Source: Pelotalea chapellei (GTDB lineage: Bacteria > Desulfobacterota > Desulfuromonadia > Geobacterales > Pseudopelobacteraceae). Taken from it: DNA of 64,000 nt. The translations under genes were made by a program, and so were the position numbers. Shown here piece after piece: positions 16,725-25,396 of the stretch (positions are counted from its first letter, which is position 1; every line of letters begins with the position of its first letter). The stretch is taken from assembly GCF_018531195.1 (NCBI RefSeq), contig NZ_JAHDYS010000007.1, forward strand, positions 154,011 to 218,010, written 5' to 3'. Below the pieces are notes generated by a model. The model saw only the letters and a program-made list of their open reading frames with translations, was not told where the DNA came from and did no database searches.

Positions 16725-18614
16725 TCATCCTTTCAACGAGTCCAGCTCTTCCCACCTTCGGTAAGCCTCTGCCAGTTCCAGTTCCAATGATTCAAGACGC
16801 GCGTTGATTGCCGCAATCTCTGCACCGGCAGATTTATAAAAATCAGGATCACCCAGGGTAGTGTGCAGTTTTTCCTGTTCCTGCTCCAATCGTGCGATTG
16901 TATCGGGCAAAGATTCCAACTCACGCTCTTCTTTAAAGCTCAGTTTGCGGGCTCGTTCCTTCTGAGGCCTGATCTTCTCCTGGGCCGGCTGGGATTGCAC
17001 CTTGACTGCTGCCTCCTCGTCGCCAGTCTGACGCAGCCAATCGTCGTAGCCTCCAACGAACTCGCGCACCTGGCCGTTTTTTCCCACTGCCAAAGTGCTG
17101 GTAACGACGTTGTTCAGAAAGTCACGGTCATGGCTCACCAACAGGAGTGTTCCGCTATAGTCCAGCAGCAGCTCTTCCAACAGGTCCAGAGTCTCCACAT
17201 CCAGGTCATTGGTTGGCTCGTCCATAACCAGTACATTGGACGGCTTGGTAAACAGCTTGGCCAGCAGCAGCCGGTTCCGCTCACCACCGGAGAGGATGCT
17301 GACCGGGCTGCGGGCTCGTTCCGGGGAGAAGAGAAAATCCTGCAGATAGCCGATGATGTGGCGGCTGACTCCATTGATGATCAGGGTGTCATTGCCTTCT
17401 CCCACATTGTCCTGCACCGATTTATTCAGATCCAGTTGTTCACGCATCTGGTCGAAATAGAGAACCTCGCGGCGGCTGCCGAGCTTGATCTGGCCGGCCT
17501 GGGGCTCAAGCTCCCCCAGCAGCAGGCGCAGCAGGGTTGTCTTGCCCGATCCGTTGGGGCCGATGATGCCGATGCGATCACCGCGCATTATGGTGGTGGA
17601 AAAGTCTTTGATAATCGGCCGCCCCTCATAGCTGAAGGAGATGCCTTGGGCTTCTGCCACCAGTCCTCCCGAGCGCTCGGCCTCCTGCAGCTGGATCCGT
17701 GCCGTTCCCAGCCGCTCACGCCGCTGGCGGTGTTCTTCACGCATTTTTTTCAATGCACGAACCCGTCCCTCATTCCTGGTGCGGCGGGCCTTGATGCCCT
17801 GGCGCACCCAGGCTTCTTCCTGGGCCAGTTTCTTGTCAAACAGGGCCTGCCGCGTGACTTCTGCAGCCAGAAGTTCTTCACGACGCTCTACGAAAGCGTC
17901 ATATCCGCAGGAGAATGCATACAACCGCCCCCTGTCCAGCTCTGCTACCCGGTTGGCAAGCTTTCTGGCAAAGGCGCGGTCATGGGTGACAAAGAGCAGG
18001 GTCTTGACCTGCCGCAGCAGGAATTCCTCCAGCCAGAGGATCGTTTCGATGTCCAGATGATTGGTAGGTTCATCCAGTACCAGGATGTCCGGCTCTGCCA
18101 CCAGGGCGCGGGCCAGCAGGGCCCGACGTTTGGTCCCTCCTGAAAGACTGAAAAAATCTGCGTCAGCATCCAGCTGCAATCGGTCCAGCACCTGGTTAAC
18201 CGCCTGATGCAAATGCCATCCTCCAGTAGCTTCCAGCTCATGCTGCAGGTTCTCCAACCGCTGGAGAAGTTCACTGCCGCCCTCCAGGGCCAACTTATGT
18301 GCCACATGATGATATTCAGCCAGAAGCTCGGCCGCATTGCCCATACCGGAAGCAACCACATCAAAAACAGAACCCCCTACCCCTGGCGGTACCTCTTGCG
18401 ATACCAGGGCCACCCGCAGCCCCTGCTGGCGGACTACCTCCCCCTGTTCGGGCCCTAGCTCACCGCTGACCAGCTTGAGCAGCGTAGATTTTCCGGTGCC
18501 GTTACGCCCAAGAAGACAGAGCCGGTCGCCAGGCTCGATTTGCAGATCAATGCCATTGAAAAGCGGCGGCCCCCCAAAAGCCAGGCCTATGTTGCGAAGT
18601 GTAAGCAGTGCCAC
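16725..18614 (-). CDS. uup: ABC-F family ATPase, Uup type
   Basis: 629-aa soluble protein with two ABC ATPase domains and no membrane segments. Domain 1: Walker A GRNGTGKST, signature LSGGTKRRALLARAL, LDEPTNHLDI. Domain 2: GPNGSGKTT, LSGGERNRLLLAKL, DEPTNDLDVETL. The C-terminal region (about 540-629) is a charged coiled coil with EREL...IARLEQEQEKLH, typical of Uup, which binds DNA and influences transposon excision and ribosome assembly. The start is GTG at 18614: AGGAG lies 5 bases before it. Upstream in-frame codons would add residues that overlap that ribosome site. Confidence 0.9.
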   Translation of the reverse strand: MALLTLRNIGLAFGGPPLFNGIDLQIEPGDRLCLLGRNGTGKSTLLKLVSGELGPEQGEVVRQQGLRVALVSQEVPPGVGGSVFDVVASGMGNAAELLAEYHHVAHKLALEGGSELLQRLENLQHELEATGGWHLHQAVNQVLDRLQLDADADFFSLSGGTKRRALLARALVAEPDILVLDEPTNHLDIETILWLEEFLLRQVKTLLFVTHDRAFARKLANRVAELDRGRLYAFSCGYDAFVERREELLAAEVTRQALFDKKLAQEEAWVRQGIKARRTRNEGRVRALKKMREEHRQRRERLGTARIQLQEAERSGGLVAEAQGISFSYEGRPIIKDFSTTIMRGDRIGIIGPNGSGKTTLLRLLLGELEPQAGQIKLGSRREVLYFDQMREQLDLNKSVQDNVGEGNDTLIINGVSRHIIGYLQDFLFSPERARSPVSILSGGERNRLLLAKLFTKPSNVLVMDEPTNDLDVETLDLLEELLLDYSGTLLLVSHDRDFLNNVVTSTLAVGKNGQVREFVGGYDDWLRQTGDEEAAVKVQSQPAQEKIRPQKERARKLSFKEERELESLPDTIARLEQEQEKLHTTLGDPDFYKSAGAEIAAINARLESLELELAEAYRRWEELDSLKG

Positions 18615-18679
18615 GAAAACTCCTTGAAATAAATCCCTCAACCGCAGTGCATTGGGTTCTGCGGTAGCTCCGCCTCGAT

Positions 18680-18838
18680 TTAATAAATTACGATGTAACC
18701 ATGATCCTGGGCGATCTTGGAAATCTCCAGAGTATCCTTGATCTGATAGGTCTTACCTTCAAGGCGGAAGATGTAACCACCTTGACCATCAGGTTGAGCA
18801 TCAGCCAAAAGCGCCTCAAATGTAGCAGTTTTTATCAT
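18680..18838 (-). CDS. 52-aa hypothetical protein downstream of threonine aldolase
   Basis: Small gene below usual length cut-offs. It begins MIKTATFEALLADAQPDGQ and ends KIAQDHGYIVIY. A strong ribosome site GGAGGACATC directly precedes the ATG at 18838, the frame is open for 52 codons, and the start is 21 bases after the threonine aldolase stop, so co-translation is likely. The protein is soluble, with a predicted helix then beta strands (GYIFRLEGKTYQIKDTL). I do not recognise the family. Confidence 0.75.
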   Translation of the reverse strand: MIKTATFEALLADAQPDGQGGYIFRLEGKTYQIKDTLEISKIAQDHGYIVIY

Positions 18839-18859
18839 GATGTCCTCCATACCGGGTAA

Positions 18860-19936
18860 TCAGCTGATCAAAAGACTCGCTTGACGAACAGCTGCGGCCA
18901 ATTGTTGTATATCTTCGCGAGAGGTCTGCCATGAGCACATGAAACGAGCTCCCCCCGCTCCGATGAAGGAATAGAAATGCCATCCGGCATCATGCAACGC
19001 CTGGGAAACTACTGGCGGCATTTCCACAAAGAGTGAGTTGGACTGGCAGGGATGCATGATACGAATGCCCTTGATGTCGGCCAGTTCTTTCTCCAACAAA
19101 CGAGCGCAGCTGTTGGCATGGCGTGCATTGTCCAGCCAGGCTCCACTCTCGAGCATCCCATTCCAGGGAGCAGCCATGAAACGCATCTTTGAGGCGAGTT
19201 GGCCTGACTGCTTGCAACGATATTCAAACTCGTCCGCCAATTCCCGGTCGAAAAATACCACCGCCTCACCGAGCGCCATACCGTTTTTGGCTCCCCCCAT
19301 ACAAAGCACATCAACCCCGGCTTTCCAGGATATGTCGGCTGGATGACAGTCAAGAGAGACTACGGCGTTGGCAAAACGCGCACCATCCATGTGCACCCGC
19401 AGGCCGTGGCGCCTCGCCAGATCCGTGGCAGCAGCTACTTCTTCCGGGGTGTAGACTGTCCCCAGTTCCGTACTCTGGGTCATACTGAGCACACGCGGCT
19501 TGGGATAATGGATATCAGTACGACGGATAATTAACTGCTCGACTGCCTCCAGGTCAAGTTTGCCGTCGACTCCGGATGCAAGCATGATCTTGGTACCATT
19601 GGAAAAAAATTCTGGAGCACCGCATTCATCTGTCTCGATATGAGCCATTTCATGACAGACAACACTGTGGTAAGACCGGCAGAGTGCGGCCAGGGCCAGG
19701 GAATTTGCTGCGGTGCCGTTAAAAACGAAAAAAACCTGACAGTCGCAGGCAAACAGCTCGCGGATATTCTGACAAGCTCGTTCTGTCCACTTGTCGTTTC
19801 CATATGAGGGAACAAAACCTCTGTTGGCTTCATTCATAGCCTGCAAGGCCTGGGGACAGATACCGGCATAGTTATCACTTGCAAATTGGTTGAAGATTGG
19901 TATCTCAGGAACTGAAGTAGCGAGTGTGTCGGTCAT
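18860..19936 (-). CDS. ltaE: low-specificity L-threonine aldolase
   Basis: PLP enzyme that cleaves threonine or allo-threonine to glycine and acetaldehyde, 358 aa, fold type I. Visible: FASDNYAGICPQAL at the N-terminus, YGNDKWTERA, FVFNGTAANSLAL (PLP phosphate-binding region), VVCHEMAHIETDECGAPE, LRVHMDGARFANA with the PLP-ring Asp, and CMGGAKNGMALGEAVVFF, where the Lys is the expected Schiff-base residue. The GNDKW-type N-terminus and HIETDECG favour the bacterial/fungal low-specificity group. A 52-aa gene follows 21 bases downstream. Confidence 0.92.
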   Translation of the reverse strand: MTDTLATSVPEIPIFNQFASDNYAGICPQALQAMNEANRGFVPSYGNDKWTERACQNIRELFACDCQVFFVFNGTAANSLALAALCRSYHSVVCHEMAHIETDECGAPEFFSNGTKIMLASGVDGKLDLEAVEQLIIRRTDIHYPKPRVLSMTQSTELGTVYTPEEVAAATDLARRHGLRVHMDGARFANAVVSLDCHPADISWKAGVDVLCMGGAKNGMALGEAVVFFDRELADEFEYRCKQSGQLASKMRFMAAPWNGMLESGAWLDNARHANSCARLLEKELADIKGIRIMHPCQSNSLFVEMPPVVSQALHDAGWHFYSFIGAGGARFMCSWQTSREDIQQLAAAVRQASLLIS

Positions 19937-20122
19937 AAATGGTCCTCATACTGAAGTGTATTGAATTATGCACAGACTGCAGAAAGTCAGAAAGGCCCTT
20001 ACCGTACCACGCAAGCAGCTGATATGCCAAGCATTATGGGATGTGCACGGACTAATGCTTGATCAACTTCGCATTAATGAGTAAAGTACTTCTTTTATTT
20101 TCTGCAGCAAGAGGATTTTTTA

Positions 20123-21004
20123 ATGCGATACAGTCGGATGCGGCTCTCTCACAGACTCGTCCTGATCTTTTTTGTAACAACTCTGCTTGTCTCAGTAACT
20201 GTCCTGCGAGCACCATCACTTACCTCAGAACCGGCTGCATCTCCACTGGACAAGGCGAGGGAAGATCTCTCACGCGTCGAATATCCCAGCCTGCAATCAA
20301 TAAAATGGCATCCTCATTTTATCAAGCCACATGAGACGCTTGAATCTCTTTTTGGCGAGGATTGGATCTGGGTAGCCCGCTTCAATCGCATCGATCGCCG
20401 CCATGTCTATCCGGGCATGACCATCAAGGCTCCTGATTCGATCGACGATATCCGTGACTATACCCCCTTACCTCTTCGTTACGAACCTGCCCGGCGCCAT
20501 GAGAAATATATCCTGGTGGACATAACCGAGCAGTGGATGGGAGCCTATGAACGTGGCAAGCTGGTATTTTCCGCGCCCGCGGCTACCGGCAAAGCAGGCA
20601 CCGAAACACCGGTCGGCATTTTCCACATCGACGCACGACACCTTACCCACACCTCATCGCTCTACAAAACCGCAAACGATGAAGACCAGTACCCGATGGA
20701 CAACGCCATGCGTTTTCATATCGGCAGCGATAATGTCTCCTATTGGCTGCATGCACGGGATCTTCCCGGGCGCCCGGCATCCCACGGCTGTATCGGCCTC
20801 TACGATGAAGAGATGCAAAACCGGATGTTCGGCACCCCATCACGTCCGGTGCTGCTTGACTCGCAGAAACTTTATGAGTGGGCCGCCGGAGAGTCCGAGT
20901 ACGGCGATGATTATGGTGAACTTGACGAATTGGAGGATGGGCCCGTGGTCGAAGTGCGTGGTACCCTGCCCCGCTACCTGAACCCGGGATTGCCGGCGAC
21001 CTGA
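20123..21004 (+). CDS. L,D-transpeptidase (YkuD family)
   Basis: 293 aa. An N-terminal signal anchor (RLVLIFFVTTLLVSVTVL) puts it in the periplasm. Residues about 60-110 resemble a LysM-like module (HETLESLFGEDW, RRHVYPGMTIKAP). The YkuD catalytic region runs from about 130 to 255: ILVDITEQWMGAYERGKLV, then GTETPVGIFHI and the active site WLHARDLPGRPASHGCIGL with catalytic His and Cys in SHGC. The family makes 3-3 crosslinks in peptidoglycan or attaches lipoproteins. The C-terminal 50 residues are acidic. It is convergent with hemB. Confidence 0.9.
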   Translation: MRYSRMRLSHRLVLIFFVTTLLVSVTVLRAPSLTSEPAASPLDKAREDLSRVEYPSLQSIKWHPHFIKPHETLESLFGEDWIWVARFNRIDRRHVYPGMTIKAPDSIDDIRDYTPLPLRYEPARRHEKYILVDITEQWMGAYERGKLVFSAPAATGKAGTETPVGIFHIDARHLTHTSSLYKTANDEDQYPMDNAMRFHIGSDNVSYWLHARDLPGRPASHGCIGLYDEEMQNRMFGTPSRPVLLDSQKLYEWAAGESEYGDDYGELDELEDGPVVEVRGTLPRYLNPGLPAT

Positions 21005-21044
21005 GATAAATAGCAGCAGTTGATGTCAACCTTTTTATCATAAT

Positions 21045-21086
21045 AAAAAGCCCCGTTTAACCTTGTGAGCAAGGGTAAACGGGGCT
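21045..21086 (-). terminator. Rho-independent terminator after hemB
   Basis: A 17-bp stem with one mismatch (AGCCCCGTTTAACCTTG with its partner) followed on the minus strand by TTTTTATTA. It lies between convergent hemB and the L,D-transpeptidase gene; the T-run makes it a hemB terminator. Confidence 0.85.
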
Positions 21087-21107
21087 GAAGTAAAATGTAA
21101 AATAGGC

Positions 21108-22082
21108 TTATTTTTTAAGCCAGCGTGCCACATCCTTGGCGTGATACGTAATAATGATATCAGCACCCGCCCTTTTGAAGCCTGTCATCGTTTCCATCAC
21201 AACACGCTCTTCTTCGATCCAGCCATTGGCTGCCGCTGCTTTGATCATGCTGTACTCCCCCGAGACGTTATAAACCGCCAGAGGCAGATTGTACTCATTG
21301 CGCAGATCGCGCAGGATATCCAGATAGGGCAGTCCAGGCTTAACCATTATTATGTCTGCGCCCTCCTCGATGTCTGAAGCCGCCTCCCGCAACGCCTCCA
21401 ACCGATTACCCGAATCCATCTGGTAGGAGCGGCGATCCCCAAACTGGGGGGTTGATTCGGCCGCCTCCCGGAATGGGCCGTAATATCCCGAGGCGTATTT
21501 AACTGCATAGCTCATCACCGGAATAGCATCATAGCCATTTTCATCGAGTACTTCACGAATGGCAGCCACCCTTCCATCCATCATATCCGAAGGCGCTACC
21601 ATATCGGCACCTGCCTTGACATGTGAAAGTGCCTCCTTTGCCAAAAGCTCCAGAGTAGAGTCATTGTCCACGTCACCGTCGATGATCAGACCGCAATGAC
21701 CATGATCCGTGTACTCGCAGAGGCAGACATCGGTGATCACAGCCAGACCGGGAACCTCTCGTTTTATGGCACGGATGGTTTCCTGAATAATACCGGTATC
21801 CGAGTAAGCGTCACTCCCTACGGAATCCTTTGTTTCGGGTATGCCAAACAGCAAAACCGCTGGAATGCCGAGTTCCTTTACTTCTTTAGCCTCTTCTACA
21901 ATATGTTCAATAGATTGCTGGTAGATTCCGGGCATGGAAGAAATTTCTTTTTTGATCCCAGTGCCAAAGGCTGAAAACATGGGGTACACCAGATCATTAA
22001 CAGAGAGGGTGGTCTCTCTAACCATCCGCCGAAAGGTCTCATTTCCACGGATTCTACGGGCCCTGAATTGCGGAAAATACAT
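21108..22082 (-). CDS. hemB: porphobilinogen synthase (delta-aminolevulinate dehydratase)
   Basis: Condenses two 5-aminolevulinate molecules to porphobilinogen for heme, siroheme and B12. 324 aa. Motifs: [15 protein letters not shown], the Zn cysteine cluster [13 protein letters not shown], the catalytic Lys in [31 protein letters not shown] with the second Lys, and [13 protein letters not shown]. The three-Cys cluster marks a zinc-type enzyme. In a cytochrome-rich organism heme demand is high. The gene is divergent from ompA across 220 bases. Confidence 0.96.
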   Translation of the reverse strand: MYFPQFRARRIRGNETFRRMVRETTLSVNDLVYPMFSAFGTGIKKEISSMPGIYQQSIEHIVEEAKEVKELGIPAVLLFGIPETKDSVGSDAYSDTGIIQETIRAIKREVPGLAVITDVCLCEYTDHGHCGLIIDGDVDNDSTLELLAKEALSHVKAGADMVAPSDMMDGRVAAIREVLDENGYDAIPVMSYAVKYASGYYGPFREAAESTPQFGDRRSYQMDSGNRLEALREAASDIEEGADIIMVKPGLPYLDILRDLRNEYNLPLAVYNVSGEYSMIKAAAANGWIEEERVVMETMTGFKRAGADIIITYHAKDVARWLKK

Positions 22083-22302
22083 TTTACATCCTCCCTCGTA
22101 AGACTGATTGAACTTTTAAAAGTGTAATGCATGCTGCCTGTAAAAAGCAAGCGCCCCAGACGCAAGCATGCCATGTTTTGGCTACTCGACGAGCATGGAC
22201 TTTCTCTCCGGCCGTTTCAGGCTTGAATTTAAAAAAGTAAAATGGTAAAAACAATTTCATTTTAACTGCAGATGTACACATCAACTAAAACAGGAGGAAA
22301 AC

Positions 22303-23598
22303 ATGAAGAAGAAATTAACACTGCTTTTAGCTGGCTCTCTCATGGCTGTCGCAACCGCTGCAACAGCAGCCAACATGCCGGAAACTTTTTACTTATCACC
22401 CGTCGTAGGTGGTTATACCTTTGAAGGCAAGCAACATATCAAGACTGCTCCCGTCTACGGCCTCAAACTCGGCTACAATTTCACCGAGCATTTCGGCCTT
22501 GAAGGTGCATTTGATTATGCCGCCACAGAAACCACCCGGACCAACAAGGACCTTTCATTTTACAAATACGGCGCTGACCTCATCTACAATTTCAGACCTG
22601 CCACAAACCTCGTACCATTTATCGCTGCAGGTTATGGCGGGTACAATTTCAGCGGCGCTGGCCTGGACAAAAAAGCACGCCCTGCTTTCGACTACGGTCT
22701 GGGCTTGAAATACTTCCTGAACGACAATTTTGCGATTCGCGGAGATGTGCGCCACGTCATTGCCTCTCTGAATAACGAAGTTCACAACAGAAACGCACAA
22801 AACATCGAGTACACTTTGGGCGCTTATATTCCCTTTGGTGGTACACAGCCTGTTGCCAAGGCAGTTGCTGCTCCGGCAGTTGAGCCTGCTCCTGCTCTCA
22901 AACCGGTAGTCGTGCCTCCTCCAGCACCGGCTCCCCCTGCTGACAGTGACCGCGATGGCGTTATCGACGAGAAAGACAAATGCCCCAACACGCCTCAGGG
23001 CGTAGTAGTTGATGCAGATGGCTGCCCTGTGGATGCAGACAAGGATGGCGTTGCCGATTACCTTGACAAATGCCCCGGCACTCCTGCAGGAGCGAGCGTA
23101 GATACTAATGGCTGTCCGCTGGATTCTGATAAGGATGGCGTGTTTGACTATCTGGACAAATGTCCTGATACACCGGCCGGCGTAAAAGTAACTGCAGATG
23201 GATGCCCAGTGCCTGTTGCAGCGCCCCAGAAACCTGCTGCTGAAAAATATTGCAGCAAACCGGCTGTAGTTGATGTTCGGTTCGCAACCGGCAAGGCTGC
23301 TGTTGATCCCAAGTTTCAGGATGATCTCAAAGCTCTGGCCGATTTCCTGAAAGAATTCCCAAAAGCTAAAGGTGAAATTTCAGGCCATACCGACAATGTT
23401 GGCGGAAAAGCCATGAACCAGAAGCTTTCCCAGCAGCGCGCAGACAGCGTCAAGAAGTTCATCGTAGACACCTACGGAGTTGACGCCAATCGCATTACCA
23501 CCAAAGGATACGGTTTTTCCAAGCCGATTGCCGACAACAAAACTGCAGCAGGCAAAGCAAAGAACCGTCGCATCGAAGCAAACTTCACCTGCGAATAA
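22303..23598 (+). CDS. OmpA-family outer-membrane protein with thrombospondin type 3-like repeats
   Basis: 431 aa. Signal peptide (KKKLTLLLAGSLMAVATAA), an N-terminal eight-stranded beta-barrel-like domain to about residue 185 (PVVGGYTFEGKQ, LKLGYNFTEHFGLEGAF), an Ala/Pro linker, three calcium-binding-type repeats of pattern DSDxDGVxDxxDKCPxTPxG (about 223-305), and a peptidoglycan-binding OmpA C-terminal domain with DVRFATGKAAVDP, ISGHTDNVGGKAMNQKLSQ and RITTKGYGFSKPI. The protein should anchor the outer membrane to the wall. The ribosome site CAGGAGGAAAAC is strong. Confidence 0.93.
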   Translation: MKKKLTLLLAGSLMAVATAATAANMPETFYLSPVVGGYTFEGKQHIKTAPVYGLKLGYNFTEHFGLEGAFDYAATETTRTNKDLSFYKYGADLIYNFRPATNLVPFIAAGYGGYNFSGAGLDKKARPAFDYGLGLKYFLNDNFAIRGDVRHVIASLNNEVHNRNAQNIEYTLGAYIPFGGTQPVAKAVAAPAVEPAPALKPVVVPPPAPAPPADSDRDGVIDEKDKCPNTPQGVVVDADGCPVDADKDGVADYLDKCPGTPAGASVDTNGCPLDSDKDGVFDYLDKCPDTPAGVKVTADGCPVPVAAPQKPAAEKYCSKPAVVDVRFATGKAAVDPKFQDDLKALADFLKEFPKAKGEISGHTDNVGGKAMNQKLSQQRADSVKKFIVDTYGVDANRITTKGYGFSKPIADNKTAAGKAKNRRIEANFTCE

Positions 23599-23617
23599 CT
23601 CGCACCGCCTAGAATGC

Positions 23618-23653
23618 AAAAAGGCCCTTCCTGAATTTTCTGGAAGGGCCTTT
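23618..23653. terminator. bidirectional terminator between ompA-like and larA-like genes
   Basis: AAAGGCCCTTCC and GGAAGGGCCTTT form a perfect 12-bp stem around a 10-base loop. It lies between convergent genes; the T-run is better on the minus strand. Confidence 0.85.
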
Positions 23654-23682
23654 CTAATTGATGGACCAACTGAAGTAACGAC

Positions 23683-24942
23683 CTACCTGCAGACCGGAAG
23701 AATGCTGCCACCTTCAGGCATCACCAGCACCTTCCACCCCTCCGGCAACATTCCCTCAGCCATATTCAATGCCTCATCCAGGGAAGTGGCGGGCATCATC
23801 CCCATCGACTCTACCTGATGACTACTTAAACGTGACACCAGGATTACCTTGAAGCGCTGAGCTTTTTGCAGTGTGGAATAGGCTGTCTGACCGTTGATTT
23901 CGTAGCAGGCCCGTAAAGCAGCCTCAAATTCATCCAACCGCTTGTGCTGAAACCAGTTGAAAAAAGTTTCATTACCAAAACCATCCCGGCATTCAGCCAA
24001 AAGGATCATCACTCCACCATCACAAAGCGCCTGGGAAGCATATTCCATGGATTTATGTGCCTGAATGAAGTTGATATCTTTGGGAAACCCGCCACAGGAG
24101 ACAATAACCATATCCGCTTTGGAGTCTACCGGATAGGCAAAGTGCTTTTGATAGAACCTGCATCCCGCTTCGTGGGCGGTCTGCCAGTGGCCCGCGTAGG
24201 CGGCAATGATTCTTTTATCCAGCGAAAGAACTGTATTAAAGATAAAAGCGGGCTTGGCCATGGCACATGCCTCAAGCATGGCATGGTGCACCGGGTTGTT
24301 CTCTAGAGTGCCGGTGGTGGCCAAAGGATTCTTGCCACTTCCAGGTAGAGGATTGAGAACTGCAAAATGACTGGCCATGCAGGCCTGTCGACTGGCAATA
24401 CCAGGCATCACCGATTTTCTGCCACCACCGAAACCGGCAAAGTAATGAAAGCCGATCACCCCGGTCAAAATCAGCCTGTCAGCCTCCACAGCACGGCGGT
24501 TGATGCTGACCTCAATACCATTACCGGTTTTGCCCAGAACAACAAGATTTCTCGGATCATCGCAATCATGATCAATGACTTTGACACGACCATAAAGCGG
24601 TCCAAGAATCTTTTCATGCTCATGAGAAGTTTGGCTGCGGTGGATTCCAAGAGCGATCAGAACCTGGATATCCTTGTCCGGGATACCTTGTCGATTGAGA
24701 CGCTCAACCAGCAGGGGAAGATAAATTTCACTGCCTGTGTAACGAGTGATGTCGGATGTAACAATCACTACTTTTTCGCCAGGATTAAAACCGGCAATGA
24801 TTGCCTGGCATTCATCCAGTGCACGTGAAATGATTTCCCGCGGGGAAGTCGACGGCAGGTCAAGAGCCGGTTCTATAACCCCGGCCAGACGGTGAGAAGG
24901 AAGGTTTAGCGGAAACGAGGCAGAGCCATATTTAAGGTACAT
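23683..24942 (-). CDS. LarA-like nickel-dependent lactate racemase family protein
   Basis: 419 aa. Family hallmarks in order: VVIVTSDITRYTGSEIYLP, LGIHRSQTSHEHEKILG, VIGFHYFAGFGGGRKSVMP (the Lys of GGGRKS corresponds to the cofactor-binding Lys of LarA), GTLENNPVHHAMLEAC and VSCGGFPKDINFIQAHKS. LarA uses a nickel-pincer nucleotide made by LarB, LarC and LarE; none of these genes is in the window. Many LarA relatives racemise or epimerise other 2-hydroxy acids, so the substrate is open. ATG 24942 is preferred to the in-frame GTG at 24951 because AAGGG lies a normal distance before it. Confidence 0.85.
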   Translation of the reverse strand: MYLKYGSASFPLNLPSHRLAGVIEPALDLPSTSPREIISRALDECQAIIAGFNPGEKVVIVTSDITRYTGSEIYLPLLVERLNRQGIPDKDIQVLIALGIHRSQTSHEHEKILGPLYGRVKVIDHDCDDPRNLVVLGKTGNGIEVSINRRAVEADRLILTGVIGFHYFAGFGGGRKSVMPGIASRQACMASHFAVLNPLPGSGKNPLATTGTLENNPVHHAMLEACAMAKPAFIFNTVLSLDKRIIAAYAGHWQTAHEAGCRFYQKHFAYPVDSKADMVIVSCGGFPKDINFIQAHKSMEYASQALCDGGVMILLAECRDGFGNETFFNWFQHKRLDEFEAALRACYEINGQTAYSTLQKAQRFKVILVSRLSSHQVESMGMMPATSLDEALNMAEGMLPEGWKVLVMPEGGSILPVCR

Positions 24943-24974
24943 GATGTACACCCTTATTCGTCAACCGGTAATAA

Positions 24975-25028
24975 AACGGGGATGCACAAGATAAGGATGC
25001 TGCAGCAATCCTCCCGTACATCCCCGTT
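24975..25028 (-). terminator. hairpin after ytxH-like gene
   Basis: AACGGGGATG pairs with CATCCCCGTT, with a second inner stem around GCTGCAGC. On the minus strand it is followed by TTTTATTA, 30 bases after the YtxH stop. Confidence 0.7.
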
Positions 25029-25057
25029 AGATGATACGCCATCTGAAACCGGCGGGA

Positions 25058-25300
25058 TCAGATCCAGGCATCTCCGCCATCATACTCAAACTCTTCCGGC
25101 TTGGACTTTGATGCTACTTTAAACTTTGCTTCGCGGGCAAGGCGCTTCACCTTTTCCGCAGCGCTTTCCCCGATCTCTGAAAGTTGTTCACGGACCTCAC
25201 GGCCTGATTTGGGGGTCAGCAGAAGTGCGGCGGCAGTACCGAGAACGGCGCCGGAGACAAAAGCTATCACAGCTGCTGCGGCATTATCGTTGGAAGACAT
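25058..25300 (-). CDS. YtxH domain-containing small membrane protein
   Basis: 80 aa. One N-terminal transmembrane segment (AVIAFVSGAVLGTAAALLL) followed by TPKSGREVREQLSE, the YtxH family signature, then a charged amphipathic helix (EKVKRLAREAKFKVA) and an acidic tail. Members are envelope proteins of unknown function, often stress-linked. A second YtxH protein is encoded at 34207-34521. Confidence 0.85.
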   Translation of the reverse strand: MSSNDNAAAAVIAFVSGAVLGTAAALLLTPKSGREVREQLSEIGESAAEKVKRLAREAKFKVASKSKPEEFEYDGGDAWI

Positions 25301-25396
25301 GGCAAACTCCTTTAACTGTGGTGTTTATGGTGTCAGACTTCAGTATACAAGGATTTGTTTCTAGCACAGCCGGACATGGTAATAAAAGCACTTTTT

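Noticed and set aside
16863..18143. 426-codon plus-strand frame opposite the ABC-F gene
   Set aside because: Antisense to a clear two-domain ATPase. The Gln/Leu-rich product has no family features and is a codon-usage shadow.
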